Below, in pieces: positions 26,923 to 36,534 of a DNA stretch of 64,000 nucleotides (within the stretch, counting starts at the first letter, position 1; the number at the start of each line of letters is the position of its first letter). The notes beneath the pieces were generated by a model that worked only from the letters and a program-made list of their open reading frames with translations, made no database searches and was not told the origin of the DNA. A program made the position numbers and the translations under genes. The stretch comes from Hirschia baltica ATCC 49814 (lineage in GTDB: Bacteria; Pseudomonadota; Alphaproteobacteria; Caulobacterales; Hyphomonadaceae), in assembly GCF_000023785.1 (NCBI RefSeq), contig NC_012982.1, positions 62,001-126,000 on the forward strand, in the 5' to 3' direction.

Positions 26923-26957
26923 AAAAAGCCCCTTCCAACGTTAGAAGAGGCTTTAAA
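26923..26957 (-). terminator. Intrinsic terminator of acnA
   Basis: On the minus strand, arms AAAGCCTCTTC and GAAGGGGCTTT pair around a short loop and are followed by a run of T. It lies 36 bp after the acnA stop codon. Confidence 0.8.
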
Positions 26958-26992
26958 ACTATATTTAATATTTACGCAAGTGCGATATATTA

Positions 26993-29671
26993 TTAGGTCT
27001 CTGCCAAGTTTCTAAGAACATAATGAAGGATACCGCCATTACGGAAGTATTCTAGCTCGTTTTCAGTATCTATGCGGATTAGTGCTTCGACTGTTTTCTC
27101 GGTTCCGTCAGCAAATTTAATGTTTACCGCAATATTTCCACGTGGCGTGATGTTGGCTACGTTTTCAATTGTTACGATTTCATCGCCTGTCATACCAAGA
27201 TCAGCCCAACCTTGGCCTTCTGGCATTTGCAGTGGGAGTACACCCATACCGATCAGGTTGGAGCGGTGAATACGCTCAAACGATGAAGCACATACAGCAC
27301 GCACACCAAGAAGGAGCGTCCCTTTTGCTGCCCAGTCACGCGAAGATCCTGTTCCGTAAAGTTCACCCGCAAAGACAACCAGTGGAACGTTTTCTTCTTT
27401 GTATCTCATACAAGCGTCGTAAATATCCATCTGCTCGCCGGATGGGAAGTGCTTTGTCACACCGCCTTCAGTGCCCGGTAGCATCTGGTTTTTGATACGA
27501 ATATTGGCAAATGTCCCACGCATCATCACATCGTGATTACCACGGCGCGCGCCATAAGAGTTAAACTCTGTGACGGGGACACCTTTTTCTGCAAGGTAGC
27601 GCCCAGCTGGACTATCGGCTTTGATATTACCTGCTGGAGATATGTGGTCCGTGGTGATTGAGCCACCAAATAGTCCCATAATGCGAGCATTTATAACATC
27701 ACCTGGAGCTTCAGGTGTCATTGTCATGCCCTCAAAATAGGGAGGGTTTGCAACGTAAGTGGATTCCGGCCAGCTATATGTGTCGCTCCCAGAGACTTCA
27801 ACAGCCTGCCAGTGCTCATCTCCTTTGAACACGTCGCCATAACGCTTTTCAAACATTTGCGCGGTCACACAAGAGCGGACTGTTTCTGCGATTTCTTTTG
27901 AGCTTGGCCAGATGTCTTTTAGATAGACCGGCTCATTATCGTCGTCATATCCGATCGGGTCTCTGGTGATGTCCACATTCATGGAACCAGCCAATGCATA
28001 AGCGACAACCAAAGGCGGAGATGCTAGGTAGTTTGCACGTACATCTGGATTGATGCGCCCCTCAAAGTTACGGTTTCCCGATAGGACGGATGTTGCCACA
28101 AGGTTTTTAGATTGGATCGCGTCAGAGATTTTCTTCGGCAATGGCCCTGAATTTCCGATACAAGTGGTACAACCATAGCCAACAAGGTTGAAGCCGAGGG
28201 CATCAAGGTCTTTTTGGAGGTCGGCTTTTTTCAGGTAATCGGTGACAACTTGTGACCCAGGTGCAAGAGAAGGTTTGACCCAAGGCTGAACTTGTAAGCC
28301 TCTTTCAATTGCTTTGCGTGCAACTAATCCAGCAGCAACAAGAACTGATGGGTTGGAGGTGTTCGTACAAGATGTGATCGCAGCAATCACAACATCACCA
28401 TGACCGATTGAGTATTCTTCGCCTTCAACCTTAGCCCGTTTTTGAGCATCTGCATCAACTTCGCCAAACTCTTTTCCAAGAGTGATCGCAAATGAGTCTG
28501 CAGCTTCATCAAGCGCTATGCGGTCTTGTGGACGTTTCGGCCCAGAAATAGACGGACGCACTGTCGAGATATCAAGTTCAAGTGTGTCTGTGAAGCTCGG
28601 TTCAAGGTCCGTGCGGAACATGCCTTGCGCTTTTGTGTAAGCTTCTACAAGTGCGATTTGGTCATGTTCGCGGCCGGTGGTGTCTAGGTATGTTAGTGTT
28701 TCAGCATCGACTGGGAAGAAACCACATGTGGCACCATATTCTGGAGCCATGTTTGCAATTGTTGCTTCATCTTCCAATGACAAATTGGAGAGGCCTGGCC
28801 CAAAGAATTCAACAAACTTACCGACAACGCCTTTGGCGCGAAGCATTTCAACCACTGTTAACACAAGATCTGTGGCTGTTGTGCCTTCTGGAAGTGAACC
28901 GGAAAGTTTAAATCCAATGACTTCAGGAATGAGCATAGAAACGGGCTGGCCAAGCATGGCTGCCTCAGCTTCGATACCACCAACACCCCAACCAAGCACA
29001 GAGAGTGCATTTACCATTGTGGTGTGGGAATCTGTACCAACACATGTATCAGGGTAAGCTATATCTACGCCATCTTCGTTCTTCGTCCATACGGATTTGG
29101 CGAGGTATTCAAGGTTTACCTGATGACAAATACCAGTGCCGGGGGGCACGGCGCGGAAGTTTTCAAATGCAAACTGACCCCATTTGAGGAATTCATAACG
29201 CTCTTTATTGCGTTCATATTCGCGGGCAACGTTTTGATCAAAAGCTTCTGGTGTACTAAAATAGTCAACCATAACTGAGTGATCGATTACAAGATCAACA
29301 GGAACTTGAGGGTTGATCGCAGTGGCTTCTGAGCCAAGCATTTTGGCGGCGTCACGCATAGCAGCAAGATCAACAACTGCCGGTACACCAGTGAAATCTT
29401 GCATCAACACGCGCGCGGGTCGGTATGCAATTTCGTGGTTTGCAGAACCTTTATCGTCTAACCAAGCAGCAAAGGCTTTGATGTCTTCTGCTTTAACAGT
29501 TGTCCCATCTTCGTTACGAAGTAGGTTTTCCAACAATACTTTTAGAGAAACAGGAAGTTTTGATACGTCTCCAAGGCCGTTCTCGGAGGCAGCAGGTAAA
29601 CTATAATAAACATATTTTTTGCCGTTTACATCAAGTTCGCGGCGAGATTTAAAGCTATCTAGTGATGGCAT
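26993..29671 (-). CDS. acnA: Aconitate hydratase A
   Basis: 892 residues, the full AcnA length. It isomerises citrate to isocitrate in the TCA cycle (EC 4.2.1.3). The [4Fe-4S] ligand Cys are in SCTNTSNPSVL and GCTTCIGNSGPL. VGTDSHTTMVNALSVLGWGV and the C-terminal swivel-domain ARRGNHDVMMRGTFAN and GTGSSRDWAAKG blocks are present. It is transcribed alone and divergently from ccmABCDG, a common alphaproteobacterial arrangement. Confidence 0.97.
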   Translation of the reverse strand: MPSLDSFKSRRELDVNGKKYVYYSLPAASENGLGDVSKLPVSLKVLLENLLRNEDGTTVKAEDIKAFAAWLDDKGSANHEIAYRPARVLMQDFTGVPAVVDLAAMRDAAKMLGSEATAINPQVPVDLVIDHSVMVDYFSTPEAFDQNVAREYERNKERYEFLKWGQFAFENFRAVPPGTGICHQVNLEYLAKSVWTKNEDGVDIAYPDTCVGTDSHTTMVNALSVLGWGVGGIEAEAAMLGQPVSMLIPEVIGFKLSGSLPEGTTATDLVLTVVEMLRAKGVVGKFVEFFGPGLSNLSLEDEATIANMAPEYGATCGFFPVDAETLTYLDTTGREHDQIALVEAYTKAQGMFRTDLEPSFTDTLELDISTVRPSISGPKRPQDRIALDEAADSFAITLGKEFGEVDADAQKRAKVEGEEYSIGHGDVVIAAITSCTNTSNPSVLVAAGLVARKAIERGLQVQPWVKPSLAPGSQVVTDYLKKADLQKDLDALGFNLVGYGCTTCIGNSGPLPKKISDAIQSKNLVATSVLSGNRNFEGRINPDVRANYLASPPLVVAYALAGSMNVDITRDPIGYDDDNEPVYLKDIWPSSKEIAETVRSCVTAQMFEKRYGDVFKGDEHWQAVEVSGSDTYSWPESTYVANPPYFEGMTMTPEAPGDVINARIMGLFGGSITTDHISPAGNIKADSPAGRYLAEKGVPVTEFNSYGARRGNHDVMMRGTFANIRIKNQMLPGTEGGVTKHFPSGEQMDIYDACMRYKEENVPLVVFAGELYGTGSSRDWAAKGTLLLGVRAVCASSFERIHRSNLIGMGVLPLQMPEGQGWADLGMTGDEIVTIENVANITPRGNIAVNIKFADGTEKTVEALIRIDTENELEYFRNGGILHYVLRNLAET

Positions 29672-29815
29672 TTATAGTAATCCTTCCAGACAATGAGGTG
29701 AAAGGGTCGCGGGTGATTTTTAACCCCCGTCCGTATAGTGTATGTTTTTGTTAGCCTAGCAAACAGATTATCGCAATTCGTGAAGCTGTGACTTTATAGG
29801 AATGGTAGAAAAAAA

Positions 29816-30472
29816 ATGGAGAAGTTGATAACCGTTTGCAAAGTGGGCGCTACCAGAGGCTATCGGACACTTTTTTACGATTTATCATTTTCGGTAAATG
29901 CTGGTGAAATTCTTGAATTACGAGGTGAAAATGGTTCGGGGAAATCGACATTGCTTCGTATTTTGGCGGGTTTAACCCGTCCAGATTCTGGTAGTATTGA
30001 TTATTCTATTGGGGATTCATCATCACAAAATCCGTCTTTCTACCCAGTGCATTTCCTTGGGCATCAGGATGGTATTAAAGCGCAAGAGAGTGTTGAGGCG
30101 CAGATAGTGTTTTGGACCAAATTTTTTGGTGAAGATGTTTCTAAAGTGAGGCCGGCACTTGAAAGAGTTGGTTTATGGAAGCGTCGAGATGTACCGGGGC
30201 GCGGATTATCGGCTGGTCAAAGGCGGCGGCTTTCACTTGCGCGGCTACTTGTCAGTTATCGTCCTATTTGGTTACTCGATGAACCCCTCGCGGCTCTGGA
30301 TAGTAAAGGCCAAGATATCGTTTTGGAGATGATGGAAGAGCACACACAAAAAGGCGGCTCTGTTATCGCAGCGATGCATGGTGAGGGTTTTAAAAACGCG
30401 CGGACCATCAATATTTGCGCGCCGTCAAAAGCGGAATTTAAAGCCAATCAGCTTCTGGATGATCTAATATGA
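29816..30472 (+). CDS. ccmA: Heme exporter ATP-binding protein CcmA
   Basis: 218 residues. ATPase of the CcmAB(C) complex that releases holo-CcmE during cytochrome c maturation. Walker A (GENGSGKST), signature (LSAGQRRRLSLARLL) and Walker B (IWLLDEPLAALD) are intact. It overlaps ccmB by 4 bp (ATGA). The start is the ATG at 29816; the nearest AGGA is far upstream, so initiation may be weak. Confidence 0.93.
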   Translation: MEKLITVCKVGATRGYRTLFYDLSFSVNAGEILELRGENGSGKSTLLRILAGLTRPDSGSIDYSIGDSSSQNPSFYPVHFLGHQDGIKAQESVEAQIVFWTKFFGEDVSKVRPALERVGLWKRRDVPGRGLSAGQRRRLSLARLLVSYRPIWLLDEPLAALDSKGQDIVLEMMEEHTQKGGSVIAAMHGEGFKNARTINICAPSKAEFKANQLLDDLI

Positions 30473-31158
30473 ATCAAACAGAGAAAATGACTTCGGCGGT
30501 TTTGCTCCCCTTATTTTTTAGAGAGTTGCGATTGGCGTGGTCTGGCGGTGGTGGTGCGGCTTTGCCGGTTGGTTTTTATGCAGGTGCAGCCACGCTTACA
30601 CCATTAGCGCTAGGACCTGCAGCTGATTTATTGAGAGCGGCAGGGCCGGGTGTTTTGTTTATCTCATTGGCTTTGGCGAGTTTGCTTCCGATGGAGCGAC
30701 TTTTTCAAGCAGATCTGGAAGATGGGACACTTGATGTCGTGGCGTCTTCTGGTGTCAGCATGACGGGAGTTGCGCTCGCTAAAACTATGGCGCACTGGAT
30801 GGCCTCAGGTTTACCGCTCGCGCTGATTGCGCCTTTGTTGTGGGTGATGTTGCAAGGGCCAGGAAATGCTGCCTTGCATGTCTTGGGTGTATCCATTCTA
30901 GGTGGGCTAGCATTTTTCTTTATTGGATCAATTGGAGCTGCTTTAACAGCAGGTGTGAGGCGAGGCGGTCTGCTTATCGCACTTGTCGCATTGCCACTCT
31001 ATGCACCAGCGACAATATTTGGTGCATCAACGCTCTATGCGGTAGCTGATGGACGTGATTGGACAAGTGCAATGGCGCTCTGTGGAGCATGTGCATTGGC
31101 GGCGATTGCATTGGGGCCATTTGCTGCCGGTGCCGCATTGAAAACTGCGTTAGATTAG
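30469..31158 (+). CDS. ccmB: Heme exporter membrane protein CcmB
   Basis: 229 residues with about six transmembrane helices. FFRELRLAWSGGGGAALPVGFY is the usual CcmB opening, though shorter blocks such as RLFQADLEDGTLD also match. CcmB is the permease partner of CcmA. It lies between ccmA (4-bp overlap) and ccmC (15-bp gap). Confidence 0.93.
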   Translation: MNQTEKMTSAVLLPLFFRELRLAWSGGGGAALPVGFYAGAATLTPLALGPAADLLRAAGPGVLFISLALASLLPMERLFQADLEDGTLDVVASSGVSMTGVALAKTMAHWMASGLPLALIAPLLWVMLQGPGNAALHVLGVSILGGLAFFFIGSIGAALTAGVRRGGLLIALVALPLYAPATIFGASTLYAVADGRDWTSAMALCGACALAAIALGPFAAGAALKTALD

Positions 31159-31173
31159 GGATAAGTACGATTT

Positions 31174-31944
31174 ATGATTTCTACATTTGCTAATCCGCAC
31201 AAATTTATGGAAACGACGCGTCTCGTTGGTCCGATTATGTTGACACTTGCCATTCTCGCATTAGGCGTTGGCGTCTATAATGGCTTGTTTGTTGCGCCAG
31301 CAGATTATCGCCAAGGTGATGCTGCGCGTATCATGTTCATTCACGTACCTGCAGCGATGATGTGTATGGGCGCATATACATTTATGGCGGGTGCGAGTTT
31401 ATCATCCTTGATTTGGAAACATGCGCTTGCTGATATCGCAGGAAAATCTGCCGCGCCAATTGGGGCTGTGTTTACCGCTATATGCCTGATAACGGGGAGT
31501 TTATGGGGAAAGCCGATTTGGAATACATGGTGGGAATGGGATGCACGCTTAACATCAGTATTGGTGCTGTTCTTTTTATATCTTGGATATATCGCTATCT
31601 GGTCGGCCTTTGAAACACAGCAAAAGGCAGCGCGCGCGGCGGCAATTTTATGTCTCGTCGGCGCTGTTAATTTGCCAATTATCAAATGGTCCGTGAATTG
31701 GTGGACGACATTGCATCAAAAAGCATCCATTCGATTATCAGATGACTGGACAGAGAAATTGACCAAACCTTCTGAGATCATTCATTCTGAATTGCCTGAA
31801 CCATTTTTAAGTCCATTGCTAATTGTTCTTGTTGGATATGGATTATTGTTTGGGGCTTTAACGATAATGAATATGCGCGCTGAGATTTATGCGCGTCGCT
31901 CTGAAGCGTTGATTCAACGTCGATATGCAAATGAGGAAGAATGA
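31174..31944 (+). CDS. ccmC: Heme exporter protein CcmC
   Basis: 256 residues. Six transmembrane helices and the tryptophan-rich heme-handling WWEWDARLT motif, with conserved periplasmic His residues (for example in IMFIHVPAAMM and KWSVNWWTTLHQ), identify CcmC, which loads heme onto CcmE. It ends with a TGATG junction into ccmD. Confidence 0.95.
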   Translation: MISTFANPHKFMETTRLVGPIMLTLAILALGVGVYNGLFVAPADYRQGDAARIMFIHVPAAMMCMGAYTFMAGASLSSLIWKHALADIAGKSAAPIGAVFTAICLITGSLWGKPIWNTWWEWDARLTSVLVLFFLYLGYIAIWSAFETQQKAARAAAILCLVGAVNLPIIKWSVNWWTTLHQKASIRLSDDWTEKLTKPSEIIHSELPEPFLSPLLIVLVGYGLLFGALTIMNMRAEIYARRSEALIQRRYANEEE

Positions 31945-32084
31945 TGGATAAGTATGCGCCATTTGTGTGGGCTTCCTACAGTATTGCTTTGAGTTTGCTG
32001 GGGCTTGTTAGTTTGTTTGTTGTGGTTCGCTTAGCAAAGGCTAAGTCGCGTCATGCACGTTTAAAGGCGGAAGAGACGCAATGA
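31944..32084 (+). CDS. ccmD: Heme exporter protein CcmD
   Basis: A 46-residue gene. It starts MDKYAPFVWASYSIALSLLG, the family's typical Y-x-x-x-V-W-x-(S/A)-Y opening, and has one transmembrane helix (about residues 9-30) and a basic cytoplasmic tail. It starts at the TGATG overlap with ccmC and ends in an ATGA overlap with ccmG. CcmD helps release holo-CcmE from CcmABC. Called from frame, position and motif. Confidence 0.9.
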   Translation: MDKYAPFVWASYSIALSLLGLVSLFVVVRLAKAKSRHARLKAEETQ

Positions 32085-32611
32085 AACGTGCAATCTATAT
32101 ATTGCCGATTGTTTTGCTGCTTGTTTTGGCAGTTTTGTCCGTGGTCAAATTAGGGCAAGTTGGCGAACCAAAATCTGATCTATTCAAAGGCAAAAACCGT
32201 CCTGCACCAGAGATAGTTTTAACCACCTTGGATCAATCAGAATTTCGATTGGCGGATGAGCTTGGCAAACCGGTCATCGTGAATTTGTGGGCCACTTGGT
32301 GTTTGCCGTGTAAGTTAGAGCATCCTTATCTTATGGAAATGTCTAAACAGGTATCCATTGTAGGGATTGCCTATAAAGATGATTCAGACGCTATCCAAAC
32401 AATGCTGAAGGTGGATGGGAATCCGTTTTCAGTCGTGGCTTTGGATGGAGATGGTATGGCGGGGCTAGACCTTGGTGTGAATGCTGTCCCTGAAACATTT
32501 CTTATTGATGGCGATGGAATGATTGTGCGTCAGCACAGGGGGCCATTGAGCAGAGAAGAAGCGGATGCATTTATCGCGCAATATCAGACATTAAGAGAAG
32601 CAGGTCAGTAG
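32081..32611 (+). CDS. ccmG: Thiol:disulfide oxidoreductase CcmG/DsbE
   Basis: 176 residues. A membrane anchor (about 5-22) is followed by a thioredoxin fold with the CcmG-type active site WCLPC (C74 and C77) and the family's AVPETFLIDGDG cis-Pro loop. It reduces apocytochrome c heme-binding cysteines in the periplasm. It is the last gene of ccmABCDG. The other maturation genes (ccmE, ccmF, ccmH) are not in the window, so they must lie elsewhere. Confidence 0.93.
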   Translation: MKRAIYILPIVLLLVLAVLSVVKLGQVGEPKSDLFKGKNRPAPEIVLTTLDQSEFRLADELGKPVIVNLWATWCLPCKLEHPYLMEMSKQVSIVGIAYKDDSDAIQTMLKVDGNPFSVVALDGDGMAGLDLGVNAVPETFLIDGDGMIVRQHRGPLSREEADAFIAQYQTLREAGQ

Positions 32612-32654
32612 GTTTTCTCAGGTAGTAACGCAGTGGTTTGCGTCATCAAAAATT

Positions 32655-33209
32655 CTATTTCTTCTTGCCTGACTTGCCGGAAGTCTTTTTTTTTGACTTC
32701 TTTTTCTTCGATTTTTTGCGTTTTCCCATAACTTCCGCCAGATCAAAATCATCATCAGCCGCGCCCGCTAGCAAGGTCAGGATGGACAAAAAAGCCTTGC
32801 GTTTATTTTTGGGAAGTGAGTGAAGCAGTGCTTTATCGACGGTTTGCATGGCAGGCATTGCCTCGTCTAAGGCTTCCCGTCCAAGCGTCGTCAGAGACAC
32901 AGACTTGGCGCGTGCATCACCTTCGGCTGCAACCCGCGTGACAAGGCCGCGTGTTTCCATGCGCGCTATCATGTCTGCAAGTGTTGAGCGGTCTATTCCT
33001 GTTGCATTCACGAGGTCAGACTGGCTTAACCCTTCTTTTTCAGCGACAGCAGCCAGCACAACAGATTGGCGAAGCGTGACATTGTCGGCCATACCCAGAT
33101 CTGTGAATATTTCAGTGGCTAATTGTTGAGAACGACGCAATAAGTGCGCCGGTGACTCACTGAGTTTGAACGTTGAATCTTCTTCAGCTTTCACTTCTTC
33201 TGCAGACAT
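32655..33209 (-). CDS. MarR-family regulator with lysine-rich tail
   Basis: 184 residues from the ATG at 33209, which has GGTGA 5 nt upstream; a GTG at 33218 would add three. A winged-helix MarR domain covers about residues 25-140 (AVAEKEGLSQSDLVNATGIDRSTLADMIARM, quoted in short as SQSDLVNATGIDRSTLADM). The C-terminus has an unusual, highly basic tail (KRKKSKKKKSKKKTS onward) of about 22 residues. It may aid DNA binding or be a low-complexity addition. No divergent target gene identifies its ligand. Confidence 0.85.
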   Translation of the reverse strand: MSAEEVKAEEDSTFKLSESPAHLLRRSQQLATEIFTDLGMADNVTLRQSVVLAAVAEKEGLSQSDLVNATGIDRSTLADMIARMETRGLVTRVAAEGDARAKSVSLTTLGREALDEAMPAMQTVDKALLHSLPKNKRKAFLSILTLLAGAADDDFDLAEVMGKRKKSKKKKSKKKTSGKSGKKK

Positions 33210-33374
33210 CGGCCTCACCGTTCTGAAAGATCAGGTAAAATGAAATTTCTTTCATCCGTTGTCTGACTACATATTCAATGCAGTTTAGGCAAATGAAGGT
33301 TTCGTGTCACTTTTACTAGAATAGGCAAAAGAAAGCGCAGAATTCACGCGTCTAGTCTAGAAAAAGAGCTCAAA

Positions 33375-34058
33375 TCAATTGCCATTTTCGGCCTTGTCTC
33401 TTGTTCCCATAATATCGTCATGGGAGTGTTTGACGAGATAAGGCATGTTGGCGAGCATGAATATGAAAGTGGCAGGCATGACTAGAAACAGTTTTGCGTT
33501 TGCCCAGAAATCCTCTGACTGCGTTCTCCACAATACTTCATTGAGTATCGCAAGAAAGATGTAGAAAAAACCCCAACGTATGGCGAATGTCTTCCACGCA
33601 TAATCTGGTAGGTTAAATGCATGCTGGAATGCGATTTTCCATACATTCTTACCCATCGCCAAACCACCAAAAATTAATCCGGCAAATAATAAATTGATGA
33701 TGGTTGGTTTGTAATACGCAAACTCAGGGCTTTGTAGAAAAATCGTTAGGCCACCAAACACAGTCACGATGACACCTGTGACGATGAGCATTGGGGAAAT
33801 TTTTTCTTTCTTGAAAATCGTCCAGCCAATAACGGCAAGGATAGCCACCATGAAAGAACCTGTACTCCAATAGATTGCGGTTTCTTTTGAGAAAAGGCTG
33901 CCATCATCGGGGAATTTTCGCGCAACATTATAAACAACAACAAAGAAAAGGACGGGGCCAAGTTCCCGCCATATGGAGGTGGCTTTTTTCTTTGGCACCT
34001 CTGCTTCAGCATTTGCTGGGGTGAGGGGAGCGGCGTTAGTTGTTTCTGAATCTGTCAT
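33375..34058 (-). CDS. yciB: Inner membrane-spanning protein YciB (septation protein A)
   Basis: About five transmembrane helices. The family's GPVLFFVVYNVARKF opening, QSPEFAYYKPTIINLLF and ILNEVLWR blocks are present. YciB is linked to cell-envelope and division-related processes. The start is ambiguous: GTG 34094 or ATG 34058 (MTDSETTNAAPL); neither has a clear ribosome-binding site, and the ATG is used. In related genomes yciB (often called ispZ) lies next to ftsY and ccm genes, as here. Confidence 0.88.
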   Translation of the reverse strand: MTDSETTNAAPLTPANAEAEVPKKKATSIWRELGPVLFFVVVYNVARKFPDDGSLFSKETAIYWSTGSFMVAILAVIGWTIFKKEKISPMLIVTGVIVTVFGGLTIFLQSPEFAYYKPTIINLLFAGLIFGGLAMGKNVWKIAFQHAFNLPDYAWKTFAIRWGFFYIFLAILNEVLWRTQSEDFWANAKLFLVMPATFIFMLANMPYLVKHSHDDIMGTRDKAENGN

Positions 34059-34141
34059 GGATGTTGATATGGCCTTGTTGAAGTCGCGTGTCACTATTCG
34101 TCAGTTTTATTTTTACGATGATAACTGGAATATGGTTCAAT

Positions 34142-35587
34142 TTATTGTGTTGCGTTTTTCCGGTCTTTCAATGCTTTGATGAGGTCTTTGGCACCTGCTG
34201 CGTTTAAAACGATAGCGAGTACGCCATAGATGATTCCGCCAACAATTGCTTTTAACATCAATTCAGGAAAACCACCTATTTGCGGCAGAATATAGACTAT
34301 ACTAGCCATTCCAGCGCAGGCGATTGCGATTAATACTATGTCTTTCATCGGAACTGGAAGCGGAATGAAACGCCTGCCGACGCCCATAATGATGATCAAA
34401 GCGACGCCATAGCAGATCACAGTTGCATAAACGGCTCCCATCAAACCCATTTTTGGTAATAGGATAATATTGAGGATGACATTCAATATGGCGGGGATCA
34501 GCATTAGGCTCGCACGGAGGGCTGTTTTTCGGGCAAGTTGGAAGGATTCTGAGAAATAATAAATGACCAATCCATTCATCAATCCGGCCAAAGCGATCCA
34601 CGGAATGGTATGTTTTGCTTGATCGCGTAATTCTTCACCAATCATGAATTGAGCTAAAGGTTCAGCAACCATAGCCAAACCAGTCGCCGCAGGAAATGCT
34701 ATTAGCATTAACATGCGGATCATTGCTTTGCCCGGTTCTTCAATACCGTTTAGTCCATGTTTTTCATAGCTTTCCATAAGTAGAGGTGCACCGGCCATAG
34801 CGCCCCACATGCAGAGTAAACGAATAGATTGATCTGATACGCCATATCCGGCGGCATAGGCTCCCACGGCGGCGTTATCAATGAAGTACGCGATGAGAAA
34901 ACGGTCACTCGCGCTTAAGGCTATCTCCAACAAAAGTGCGAGGGCGAGGGGCATTCCATAAGCAAAATATCGCTTGGCGCGAACCATTTGAAATGAGCCG
35001 TCTTTTGACTCTTTCCAGAGGAAAAGCCCCTGCACGCTGGCAAATATGACCCCGCTGAGAGCAAGGCCCATGAAAGGCGCTGCTGCACCTGCATCTGTTT
35101 GGGAAGCAAAGTAAAGCCCGCCACAAAAGCCAGTCAGAGCATGAGCGATGCTGACTTTCGCAAATCTTGAAACTTGCTGGCGGGCTTTGTGTATTTCTAA
35201 ACTCATCTGGATGATAGAAAGGCACGGCATCGACAAGGCAAGCCAGATGATTGCAGCCTGCATATTGGGGTTATTCTCGGAGGCCATCCAACCGCAAGCC
35301 ACAATTAATAAGGCTGGGATGAGACTGAAAAGCGCTAGATATATAGATGTACGAATATGGTCATTCATACCACCTTTGGATTGGGCCTCACCAGCAAAGC
35401 GATAAGCGGCTGCTTCTGTCCAAGTCAGAGTCGTGGTGTGAGATGCTGACATGATGGTGAGGACAAGTGCATAGCTTCCATATCCATCATCACCTAAAAG
35501 GCGTGTGAAGGCATAGACGGCACCAAAAGAGACAAGGCCTTGTATGACATTTACAGGAAGGTAGCCAAATAGGTGACGCCAGATCAT
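34142..35587 (-). CDS. Polysaccharide flippase (Wzx/MviN-like)
   Basis: 481 residues with about 14 hydrophobic helices, fitting the MOP-superfamily oligosaccharide flippases. The opening AYTRLLGDDGYGSYALVLT-type block (here AFTRLLGDDGYGSYALVLT) is typical of Wzx. It would move lipid-linked saccharides across the inner membrane, for LPS, capsule or holdfast. It has no glycosyltransferase neighbours, so its substrate cannot be told. Confidence 0.82.
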   Translation of the reverse strand: MIWRHLFGYLPVNVIQGLVSFGAVYAFTRLLGDDGYGSYALVLTIMSASHTTTLTWTEAAAYRFAGEAQSKGGMNDHIRTSIYLALFSLIPALLIVACGWMASENNPNMQAAIIWLALSMPCLSIIQMSLEIHKARQQVSRFAKVSIAHALTGFCGGLYFASQTDAGAAAPFMGLALSGVIFASVQGLFLWKESKDGSFQMVRAKRYFAYGMPLALALLLEIALSASDRFLIAYFIDNAAVGAYAAGYGVSDQSIRLLCMWGAMAGAPLLMESYEKHGLNGIEEPGKAMIRMLMLIAFPAATGLAMVAEPLAQFMIGEELRDQAKHTIPWIALAGLMNGLVIYYFSESFQLARKTALRASLMLIPAILNVILNIILLPKMGLMGAVYATVICYGVALIIIMGVGRRFIPLPVPMKDIVLIAIACAGMASIVYILPQIGGFPELMLKAIVGGIIYGVLAIVLNAAGAKDLIKALKDRKNATQ

Positions 35588-35670
35588 CTGTTATATTTGT
35601 TCCTAAAACTGTCTATTCTAAGTGTCTCGTTAGACTGGCTATAGAAAGAGACTTGTAAATACAATCTTTC

Positions 35671-36534
35671 TTAGCTGCCGACTTGAAAAAGAATGAGTCC
35701 TGTAACCAATGCAATTGCAGCGAACAAACGCCTAAGTCCTGAGCCTTCTTTAAGCATTCTCCAACCGATGATCGCCGCGAATACAACAGATGTTTCTCTC
35801 AATGCGGATACAAAAGTGACATTGGCGAAGCTAAAAGCGTATAGCGTCATACCAAACGAAAATACAGCGGAGGCACCGGCAACTGCGCCAAAGCGCCATT
35901 TTTGCTTGAAGCTAGTAATGTAGCTGCCCTTGCGGACCCATATGGTGGCAGTTGTGATTAGGATGGCATCCAGCAAGAACAGCCAGACAATAAATGTGAA
36001 TGGTGATGGTGCAGCGCGTACGCCCTGAGCGTCTATGACATTGTATAAAGCGATGCAGCCACTGCATGCTACAGCCCATATAAGGGCTGCTTTTCTGCGC
36101 TTTGGATCTTCAGATGTCATTTTGCTTGTGGGGAGTGCAAAAATGATTGTCGCAGCACTTGCGAGAATTAGGCCTGCGATTGAGAGGGGCGTATAGCTGT
36201 CTTGGAGTATGAAATAGGCTGCAATTGCAGTTATTAAGGGGGCACCGCCTCGCATTATAGGGAAGACTAGCGAAAGGTCACCGCGTGTCAGGGCACGGAT
36301 TAATGTTGTTTGATAAAGCGCATGTGCGGGTATGGAAATCGCAAGGATCATCCAAGTTTCTTTATTGGGCAGTGGTACAATGAAGGCAAATGGTAGAACA
36401 ATCAGCATAGCCGAAGCTGACATTGTCGCGCGCGACATTAAGACATCACCAGATGCTTTTACAGAGGCATTCGCTATAGCAAGTGTGATTGCGGCCCCAA
36501 TGCCAAGACAGATTGCAAAAAGCGTTTCTGACAC
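35671..36534 (-). CDS. EamA/DMT-family transporter
   Basis: 287 residues with ten predicted helices in two five-helix EamA units (about 5-140 and 150-285). The start is GTG, overlapping the ftsY stop by one base (TAGTG), so it may be translationally coupled to ftsY. DMT transporters export amino acids or metabolites; the substrate is not identified here. A DMT transporter directly after ftsY is uncommon. Confidence 0.82.
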   Translation of the reverse strand: MSETLFAICLGIGAAITLAIANASVKASGDVLMSRATMSASAMLIVLPFAFIVPLPNKETWMILAISIPAHALYQTTLIRALTRGDLSLVFPIMRGGAPLITAIAAYFILQDSYTPLSIAGLILASAATIIFALPTSKMTSEDPKRRKAALIWAVACSGCIALYNVIDAQGVRAAPSPFTFIVWLFLLDAILITTATIWVRKGSYITSFKQKWRFGAVAGASAVFSFGMTLYAFSFANVTFVSALRETSVVFAAIIGWRMLKEGSGLRRLFAAIALVTGLILFQVGS

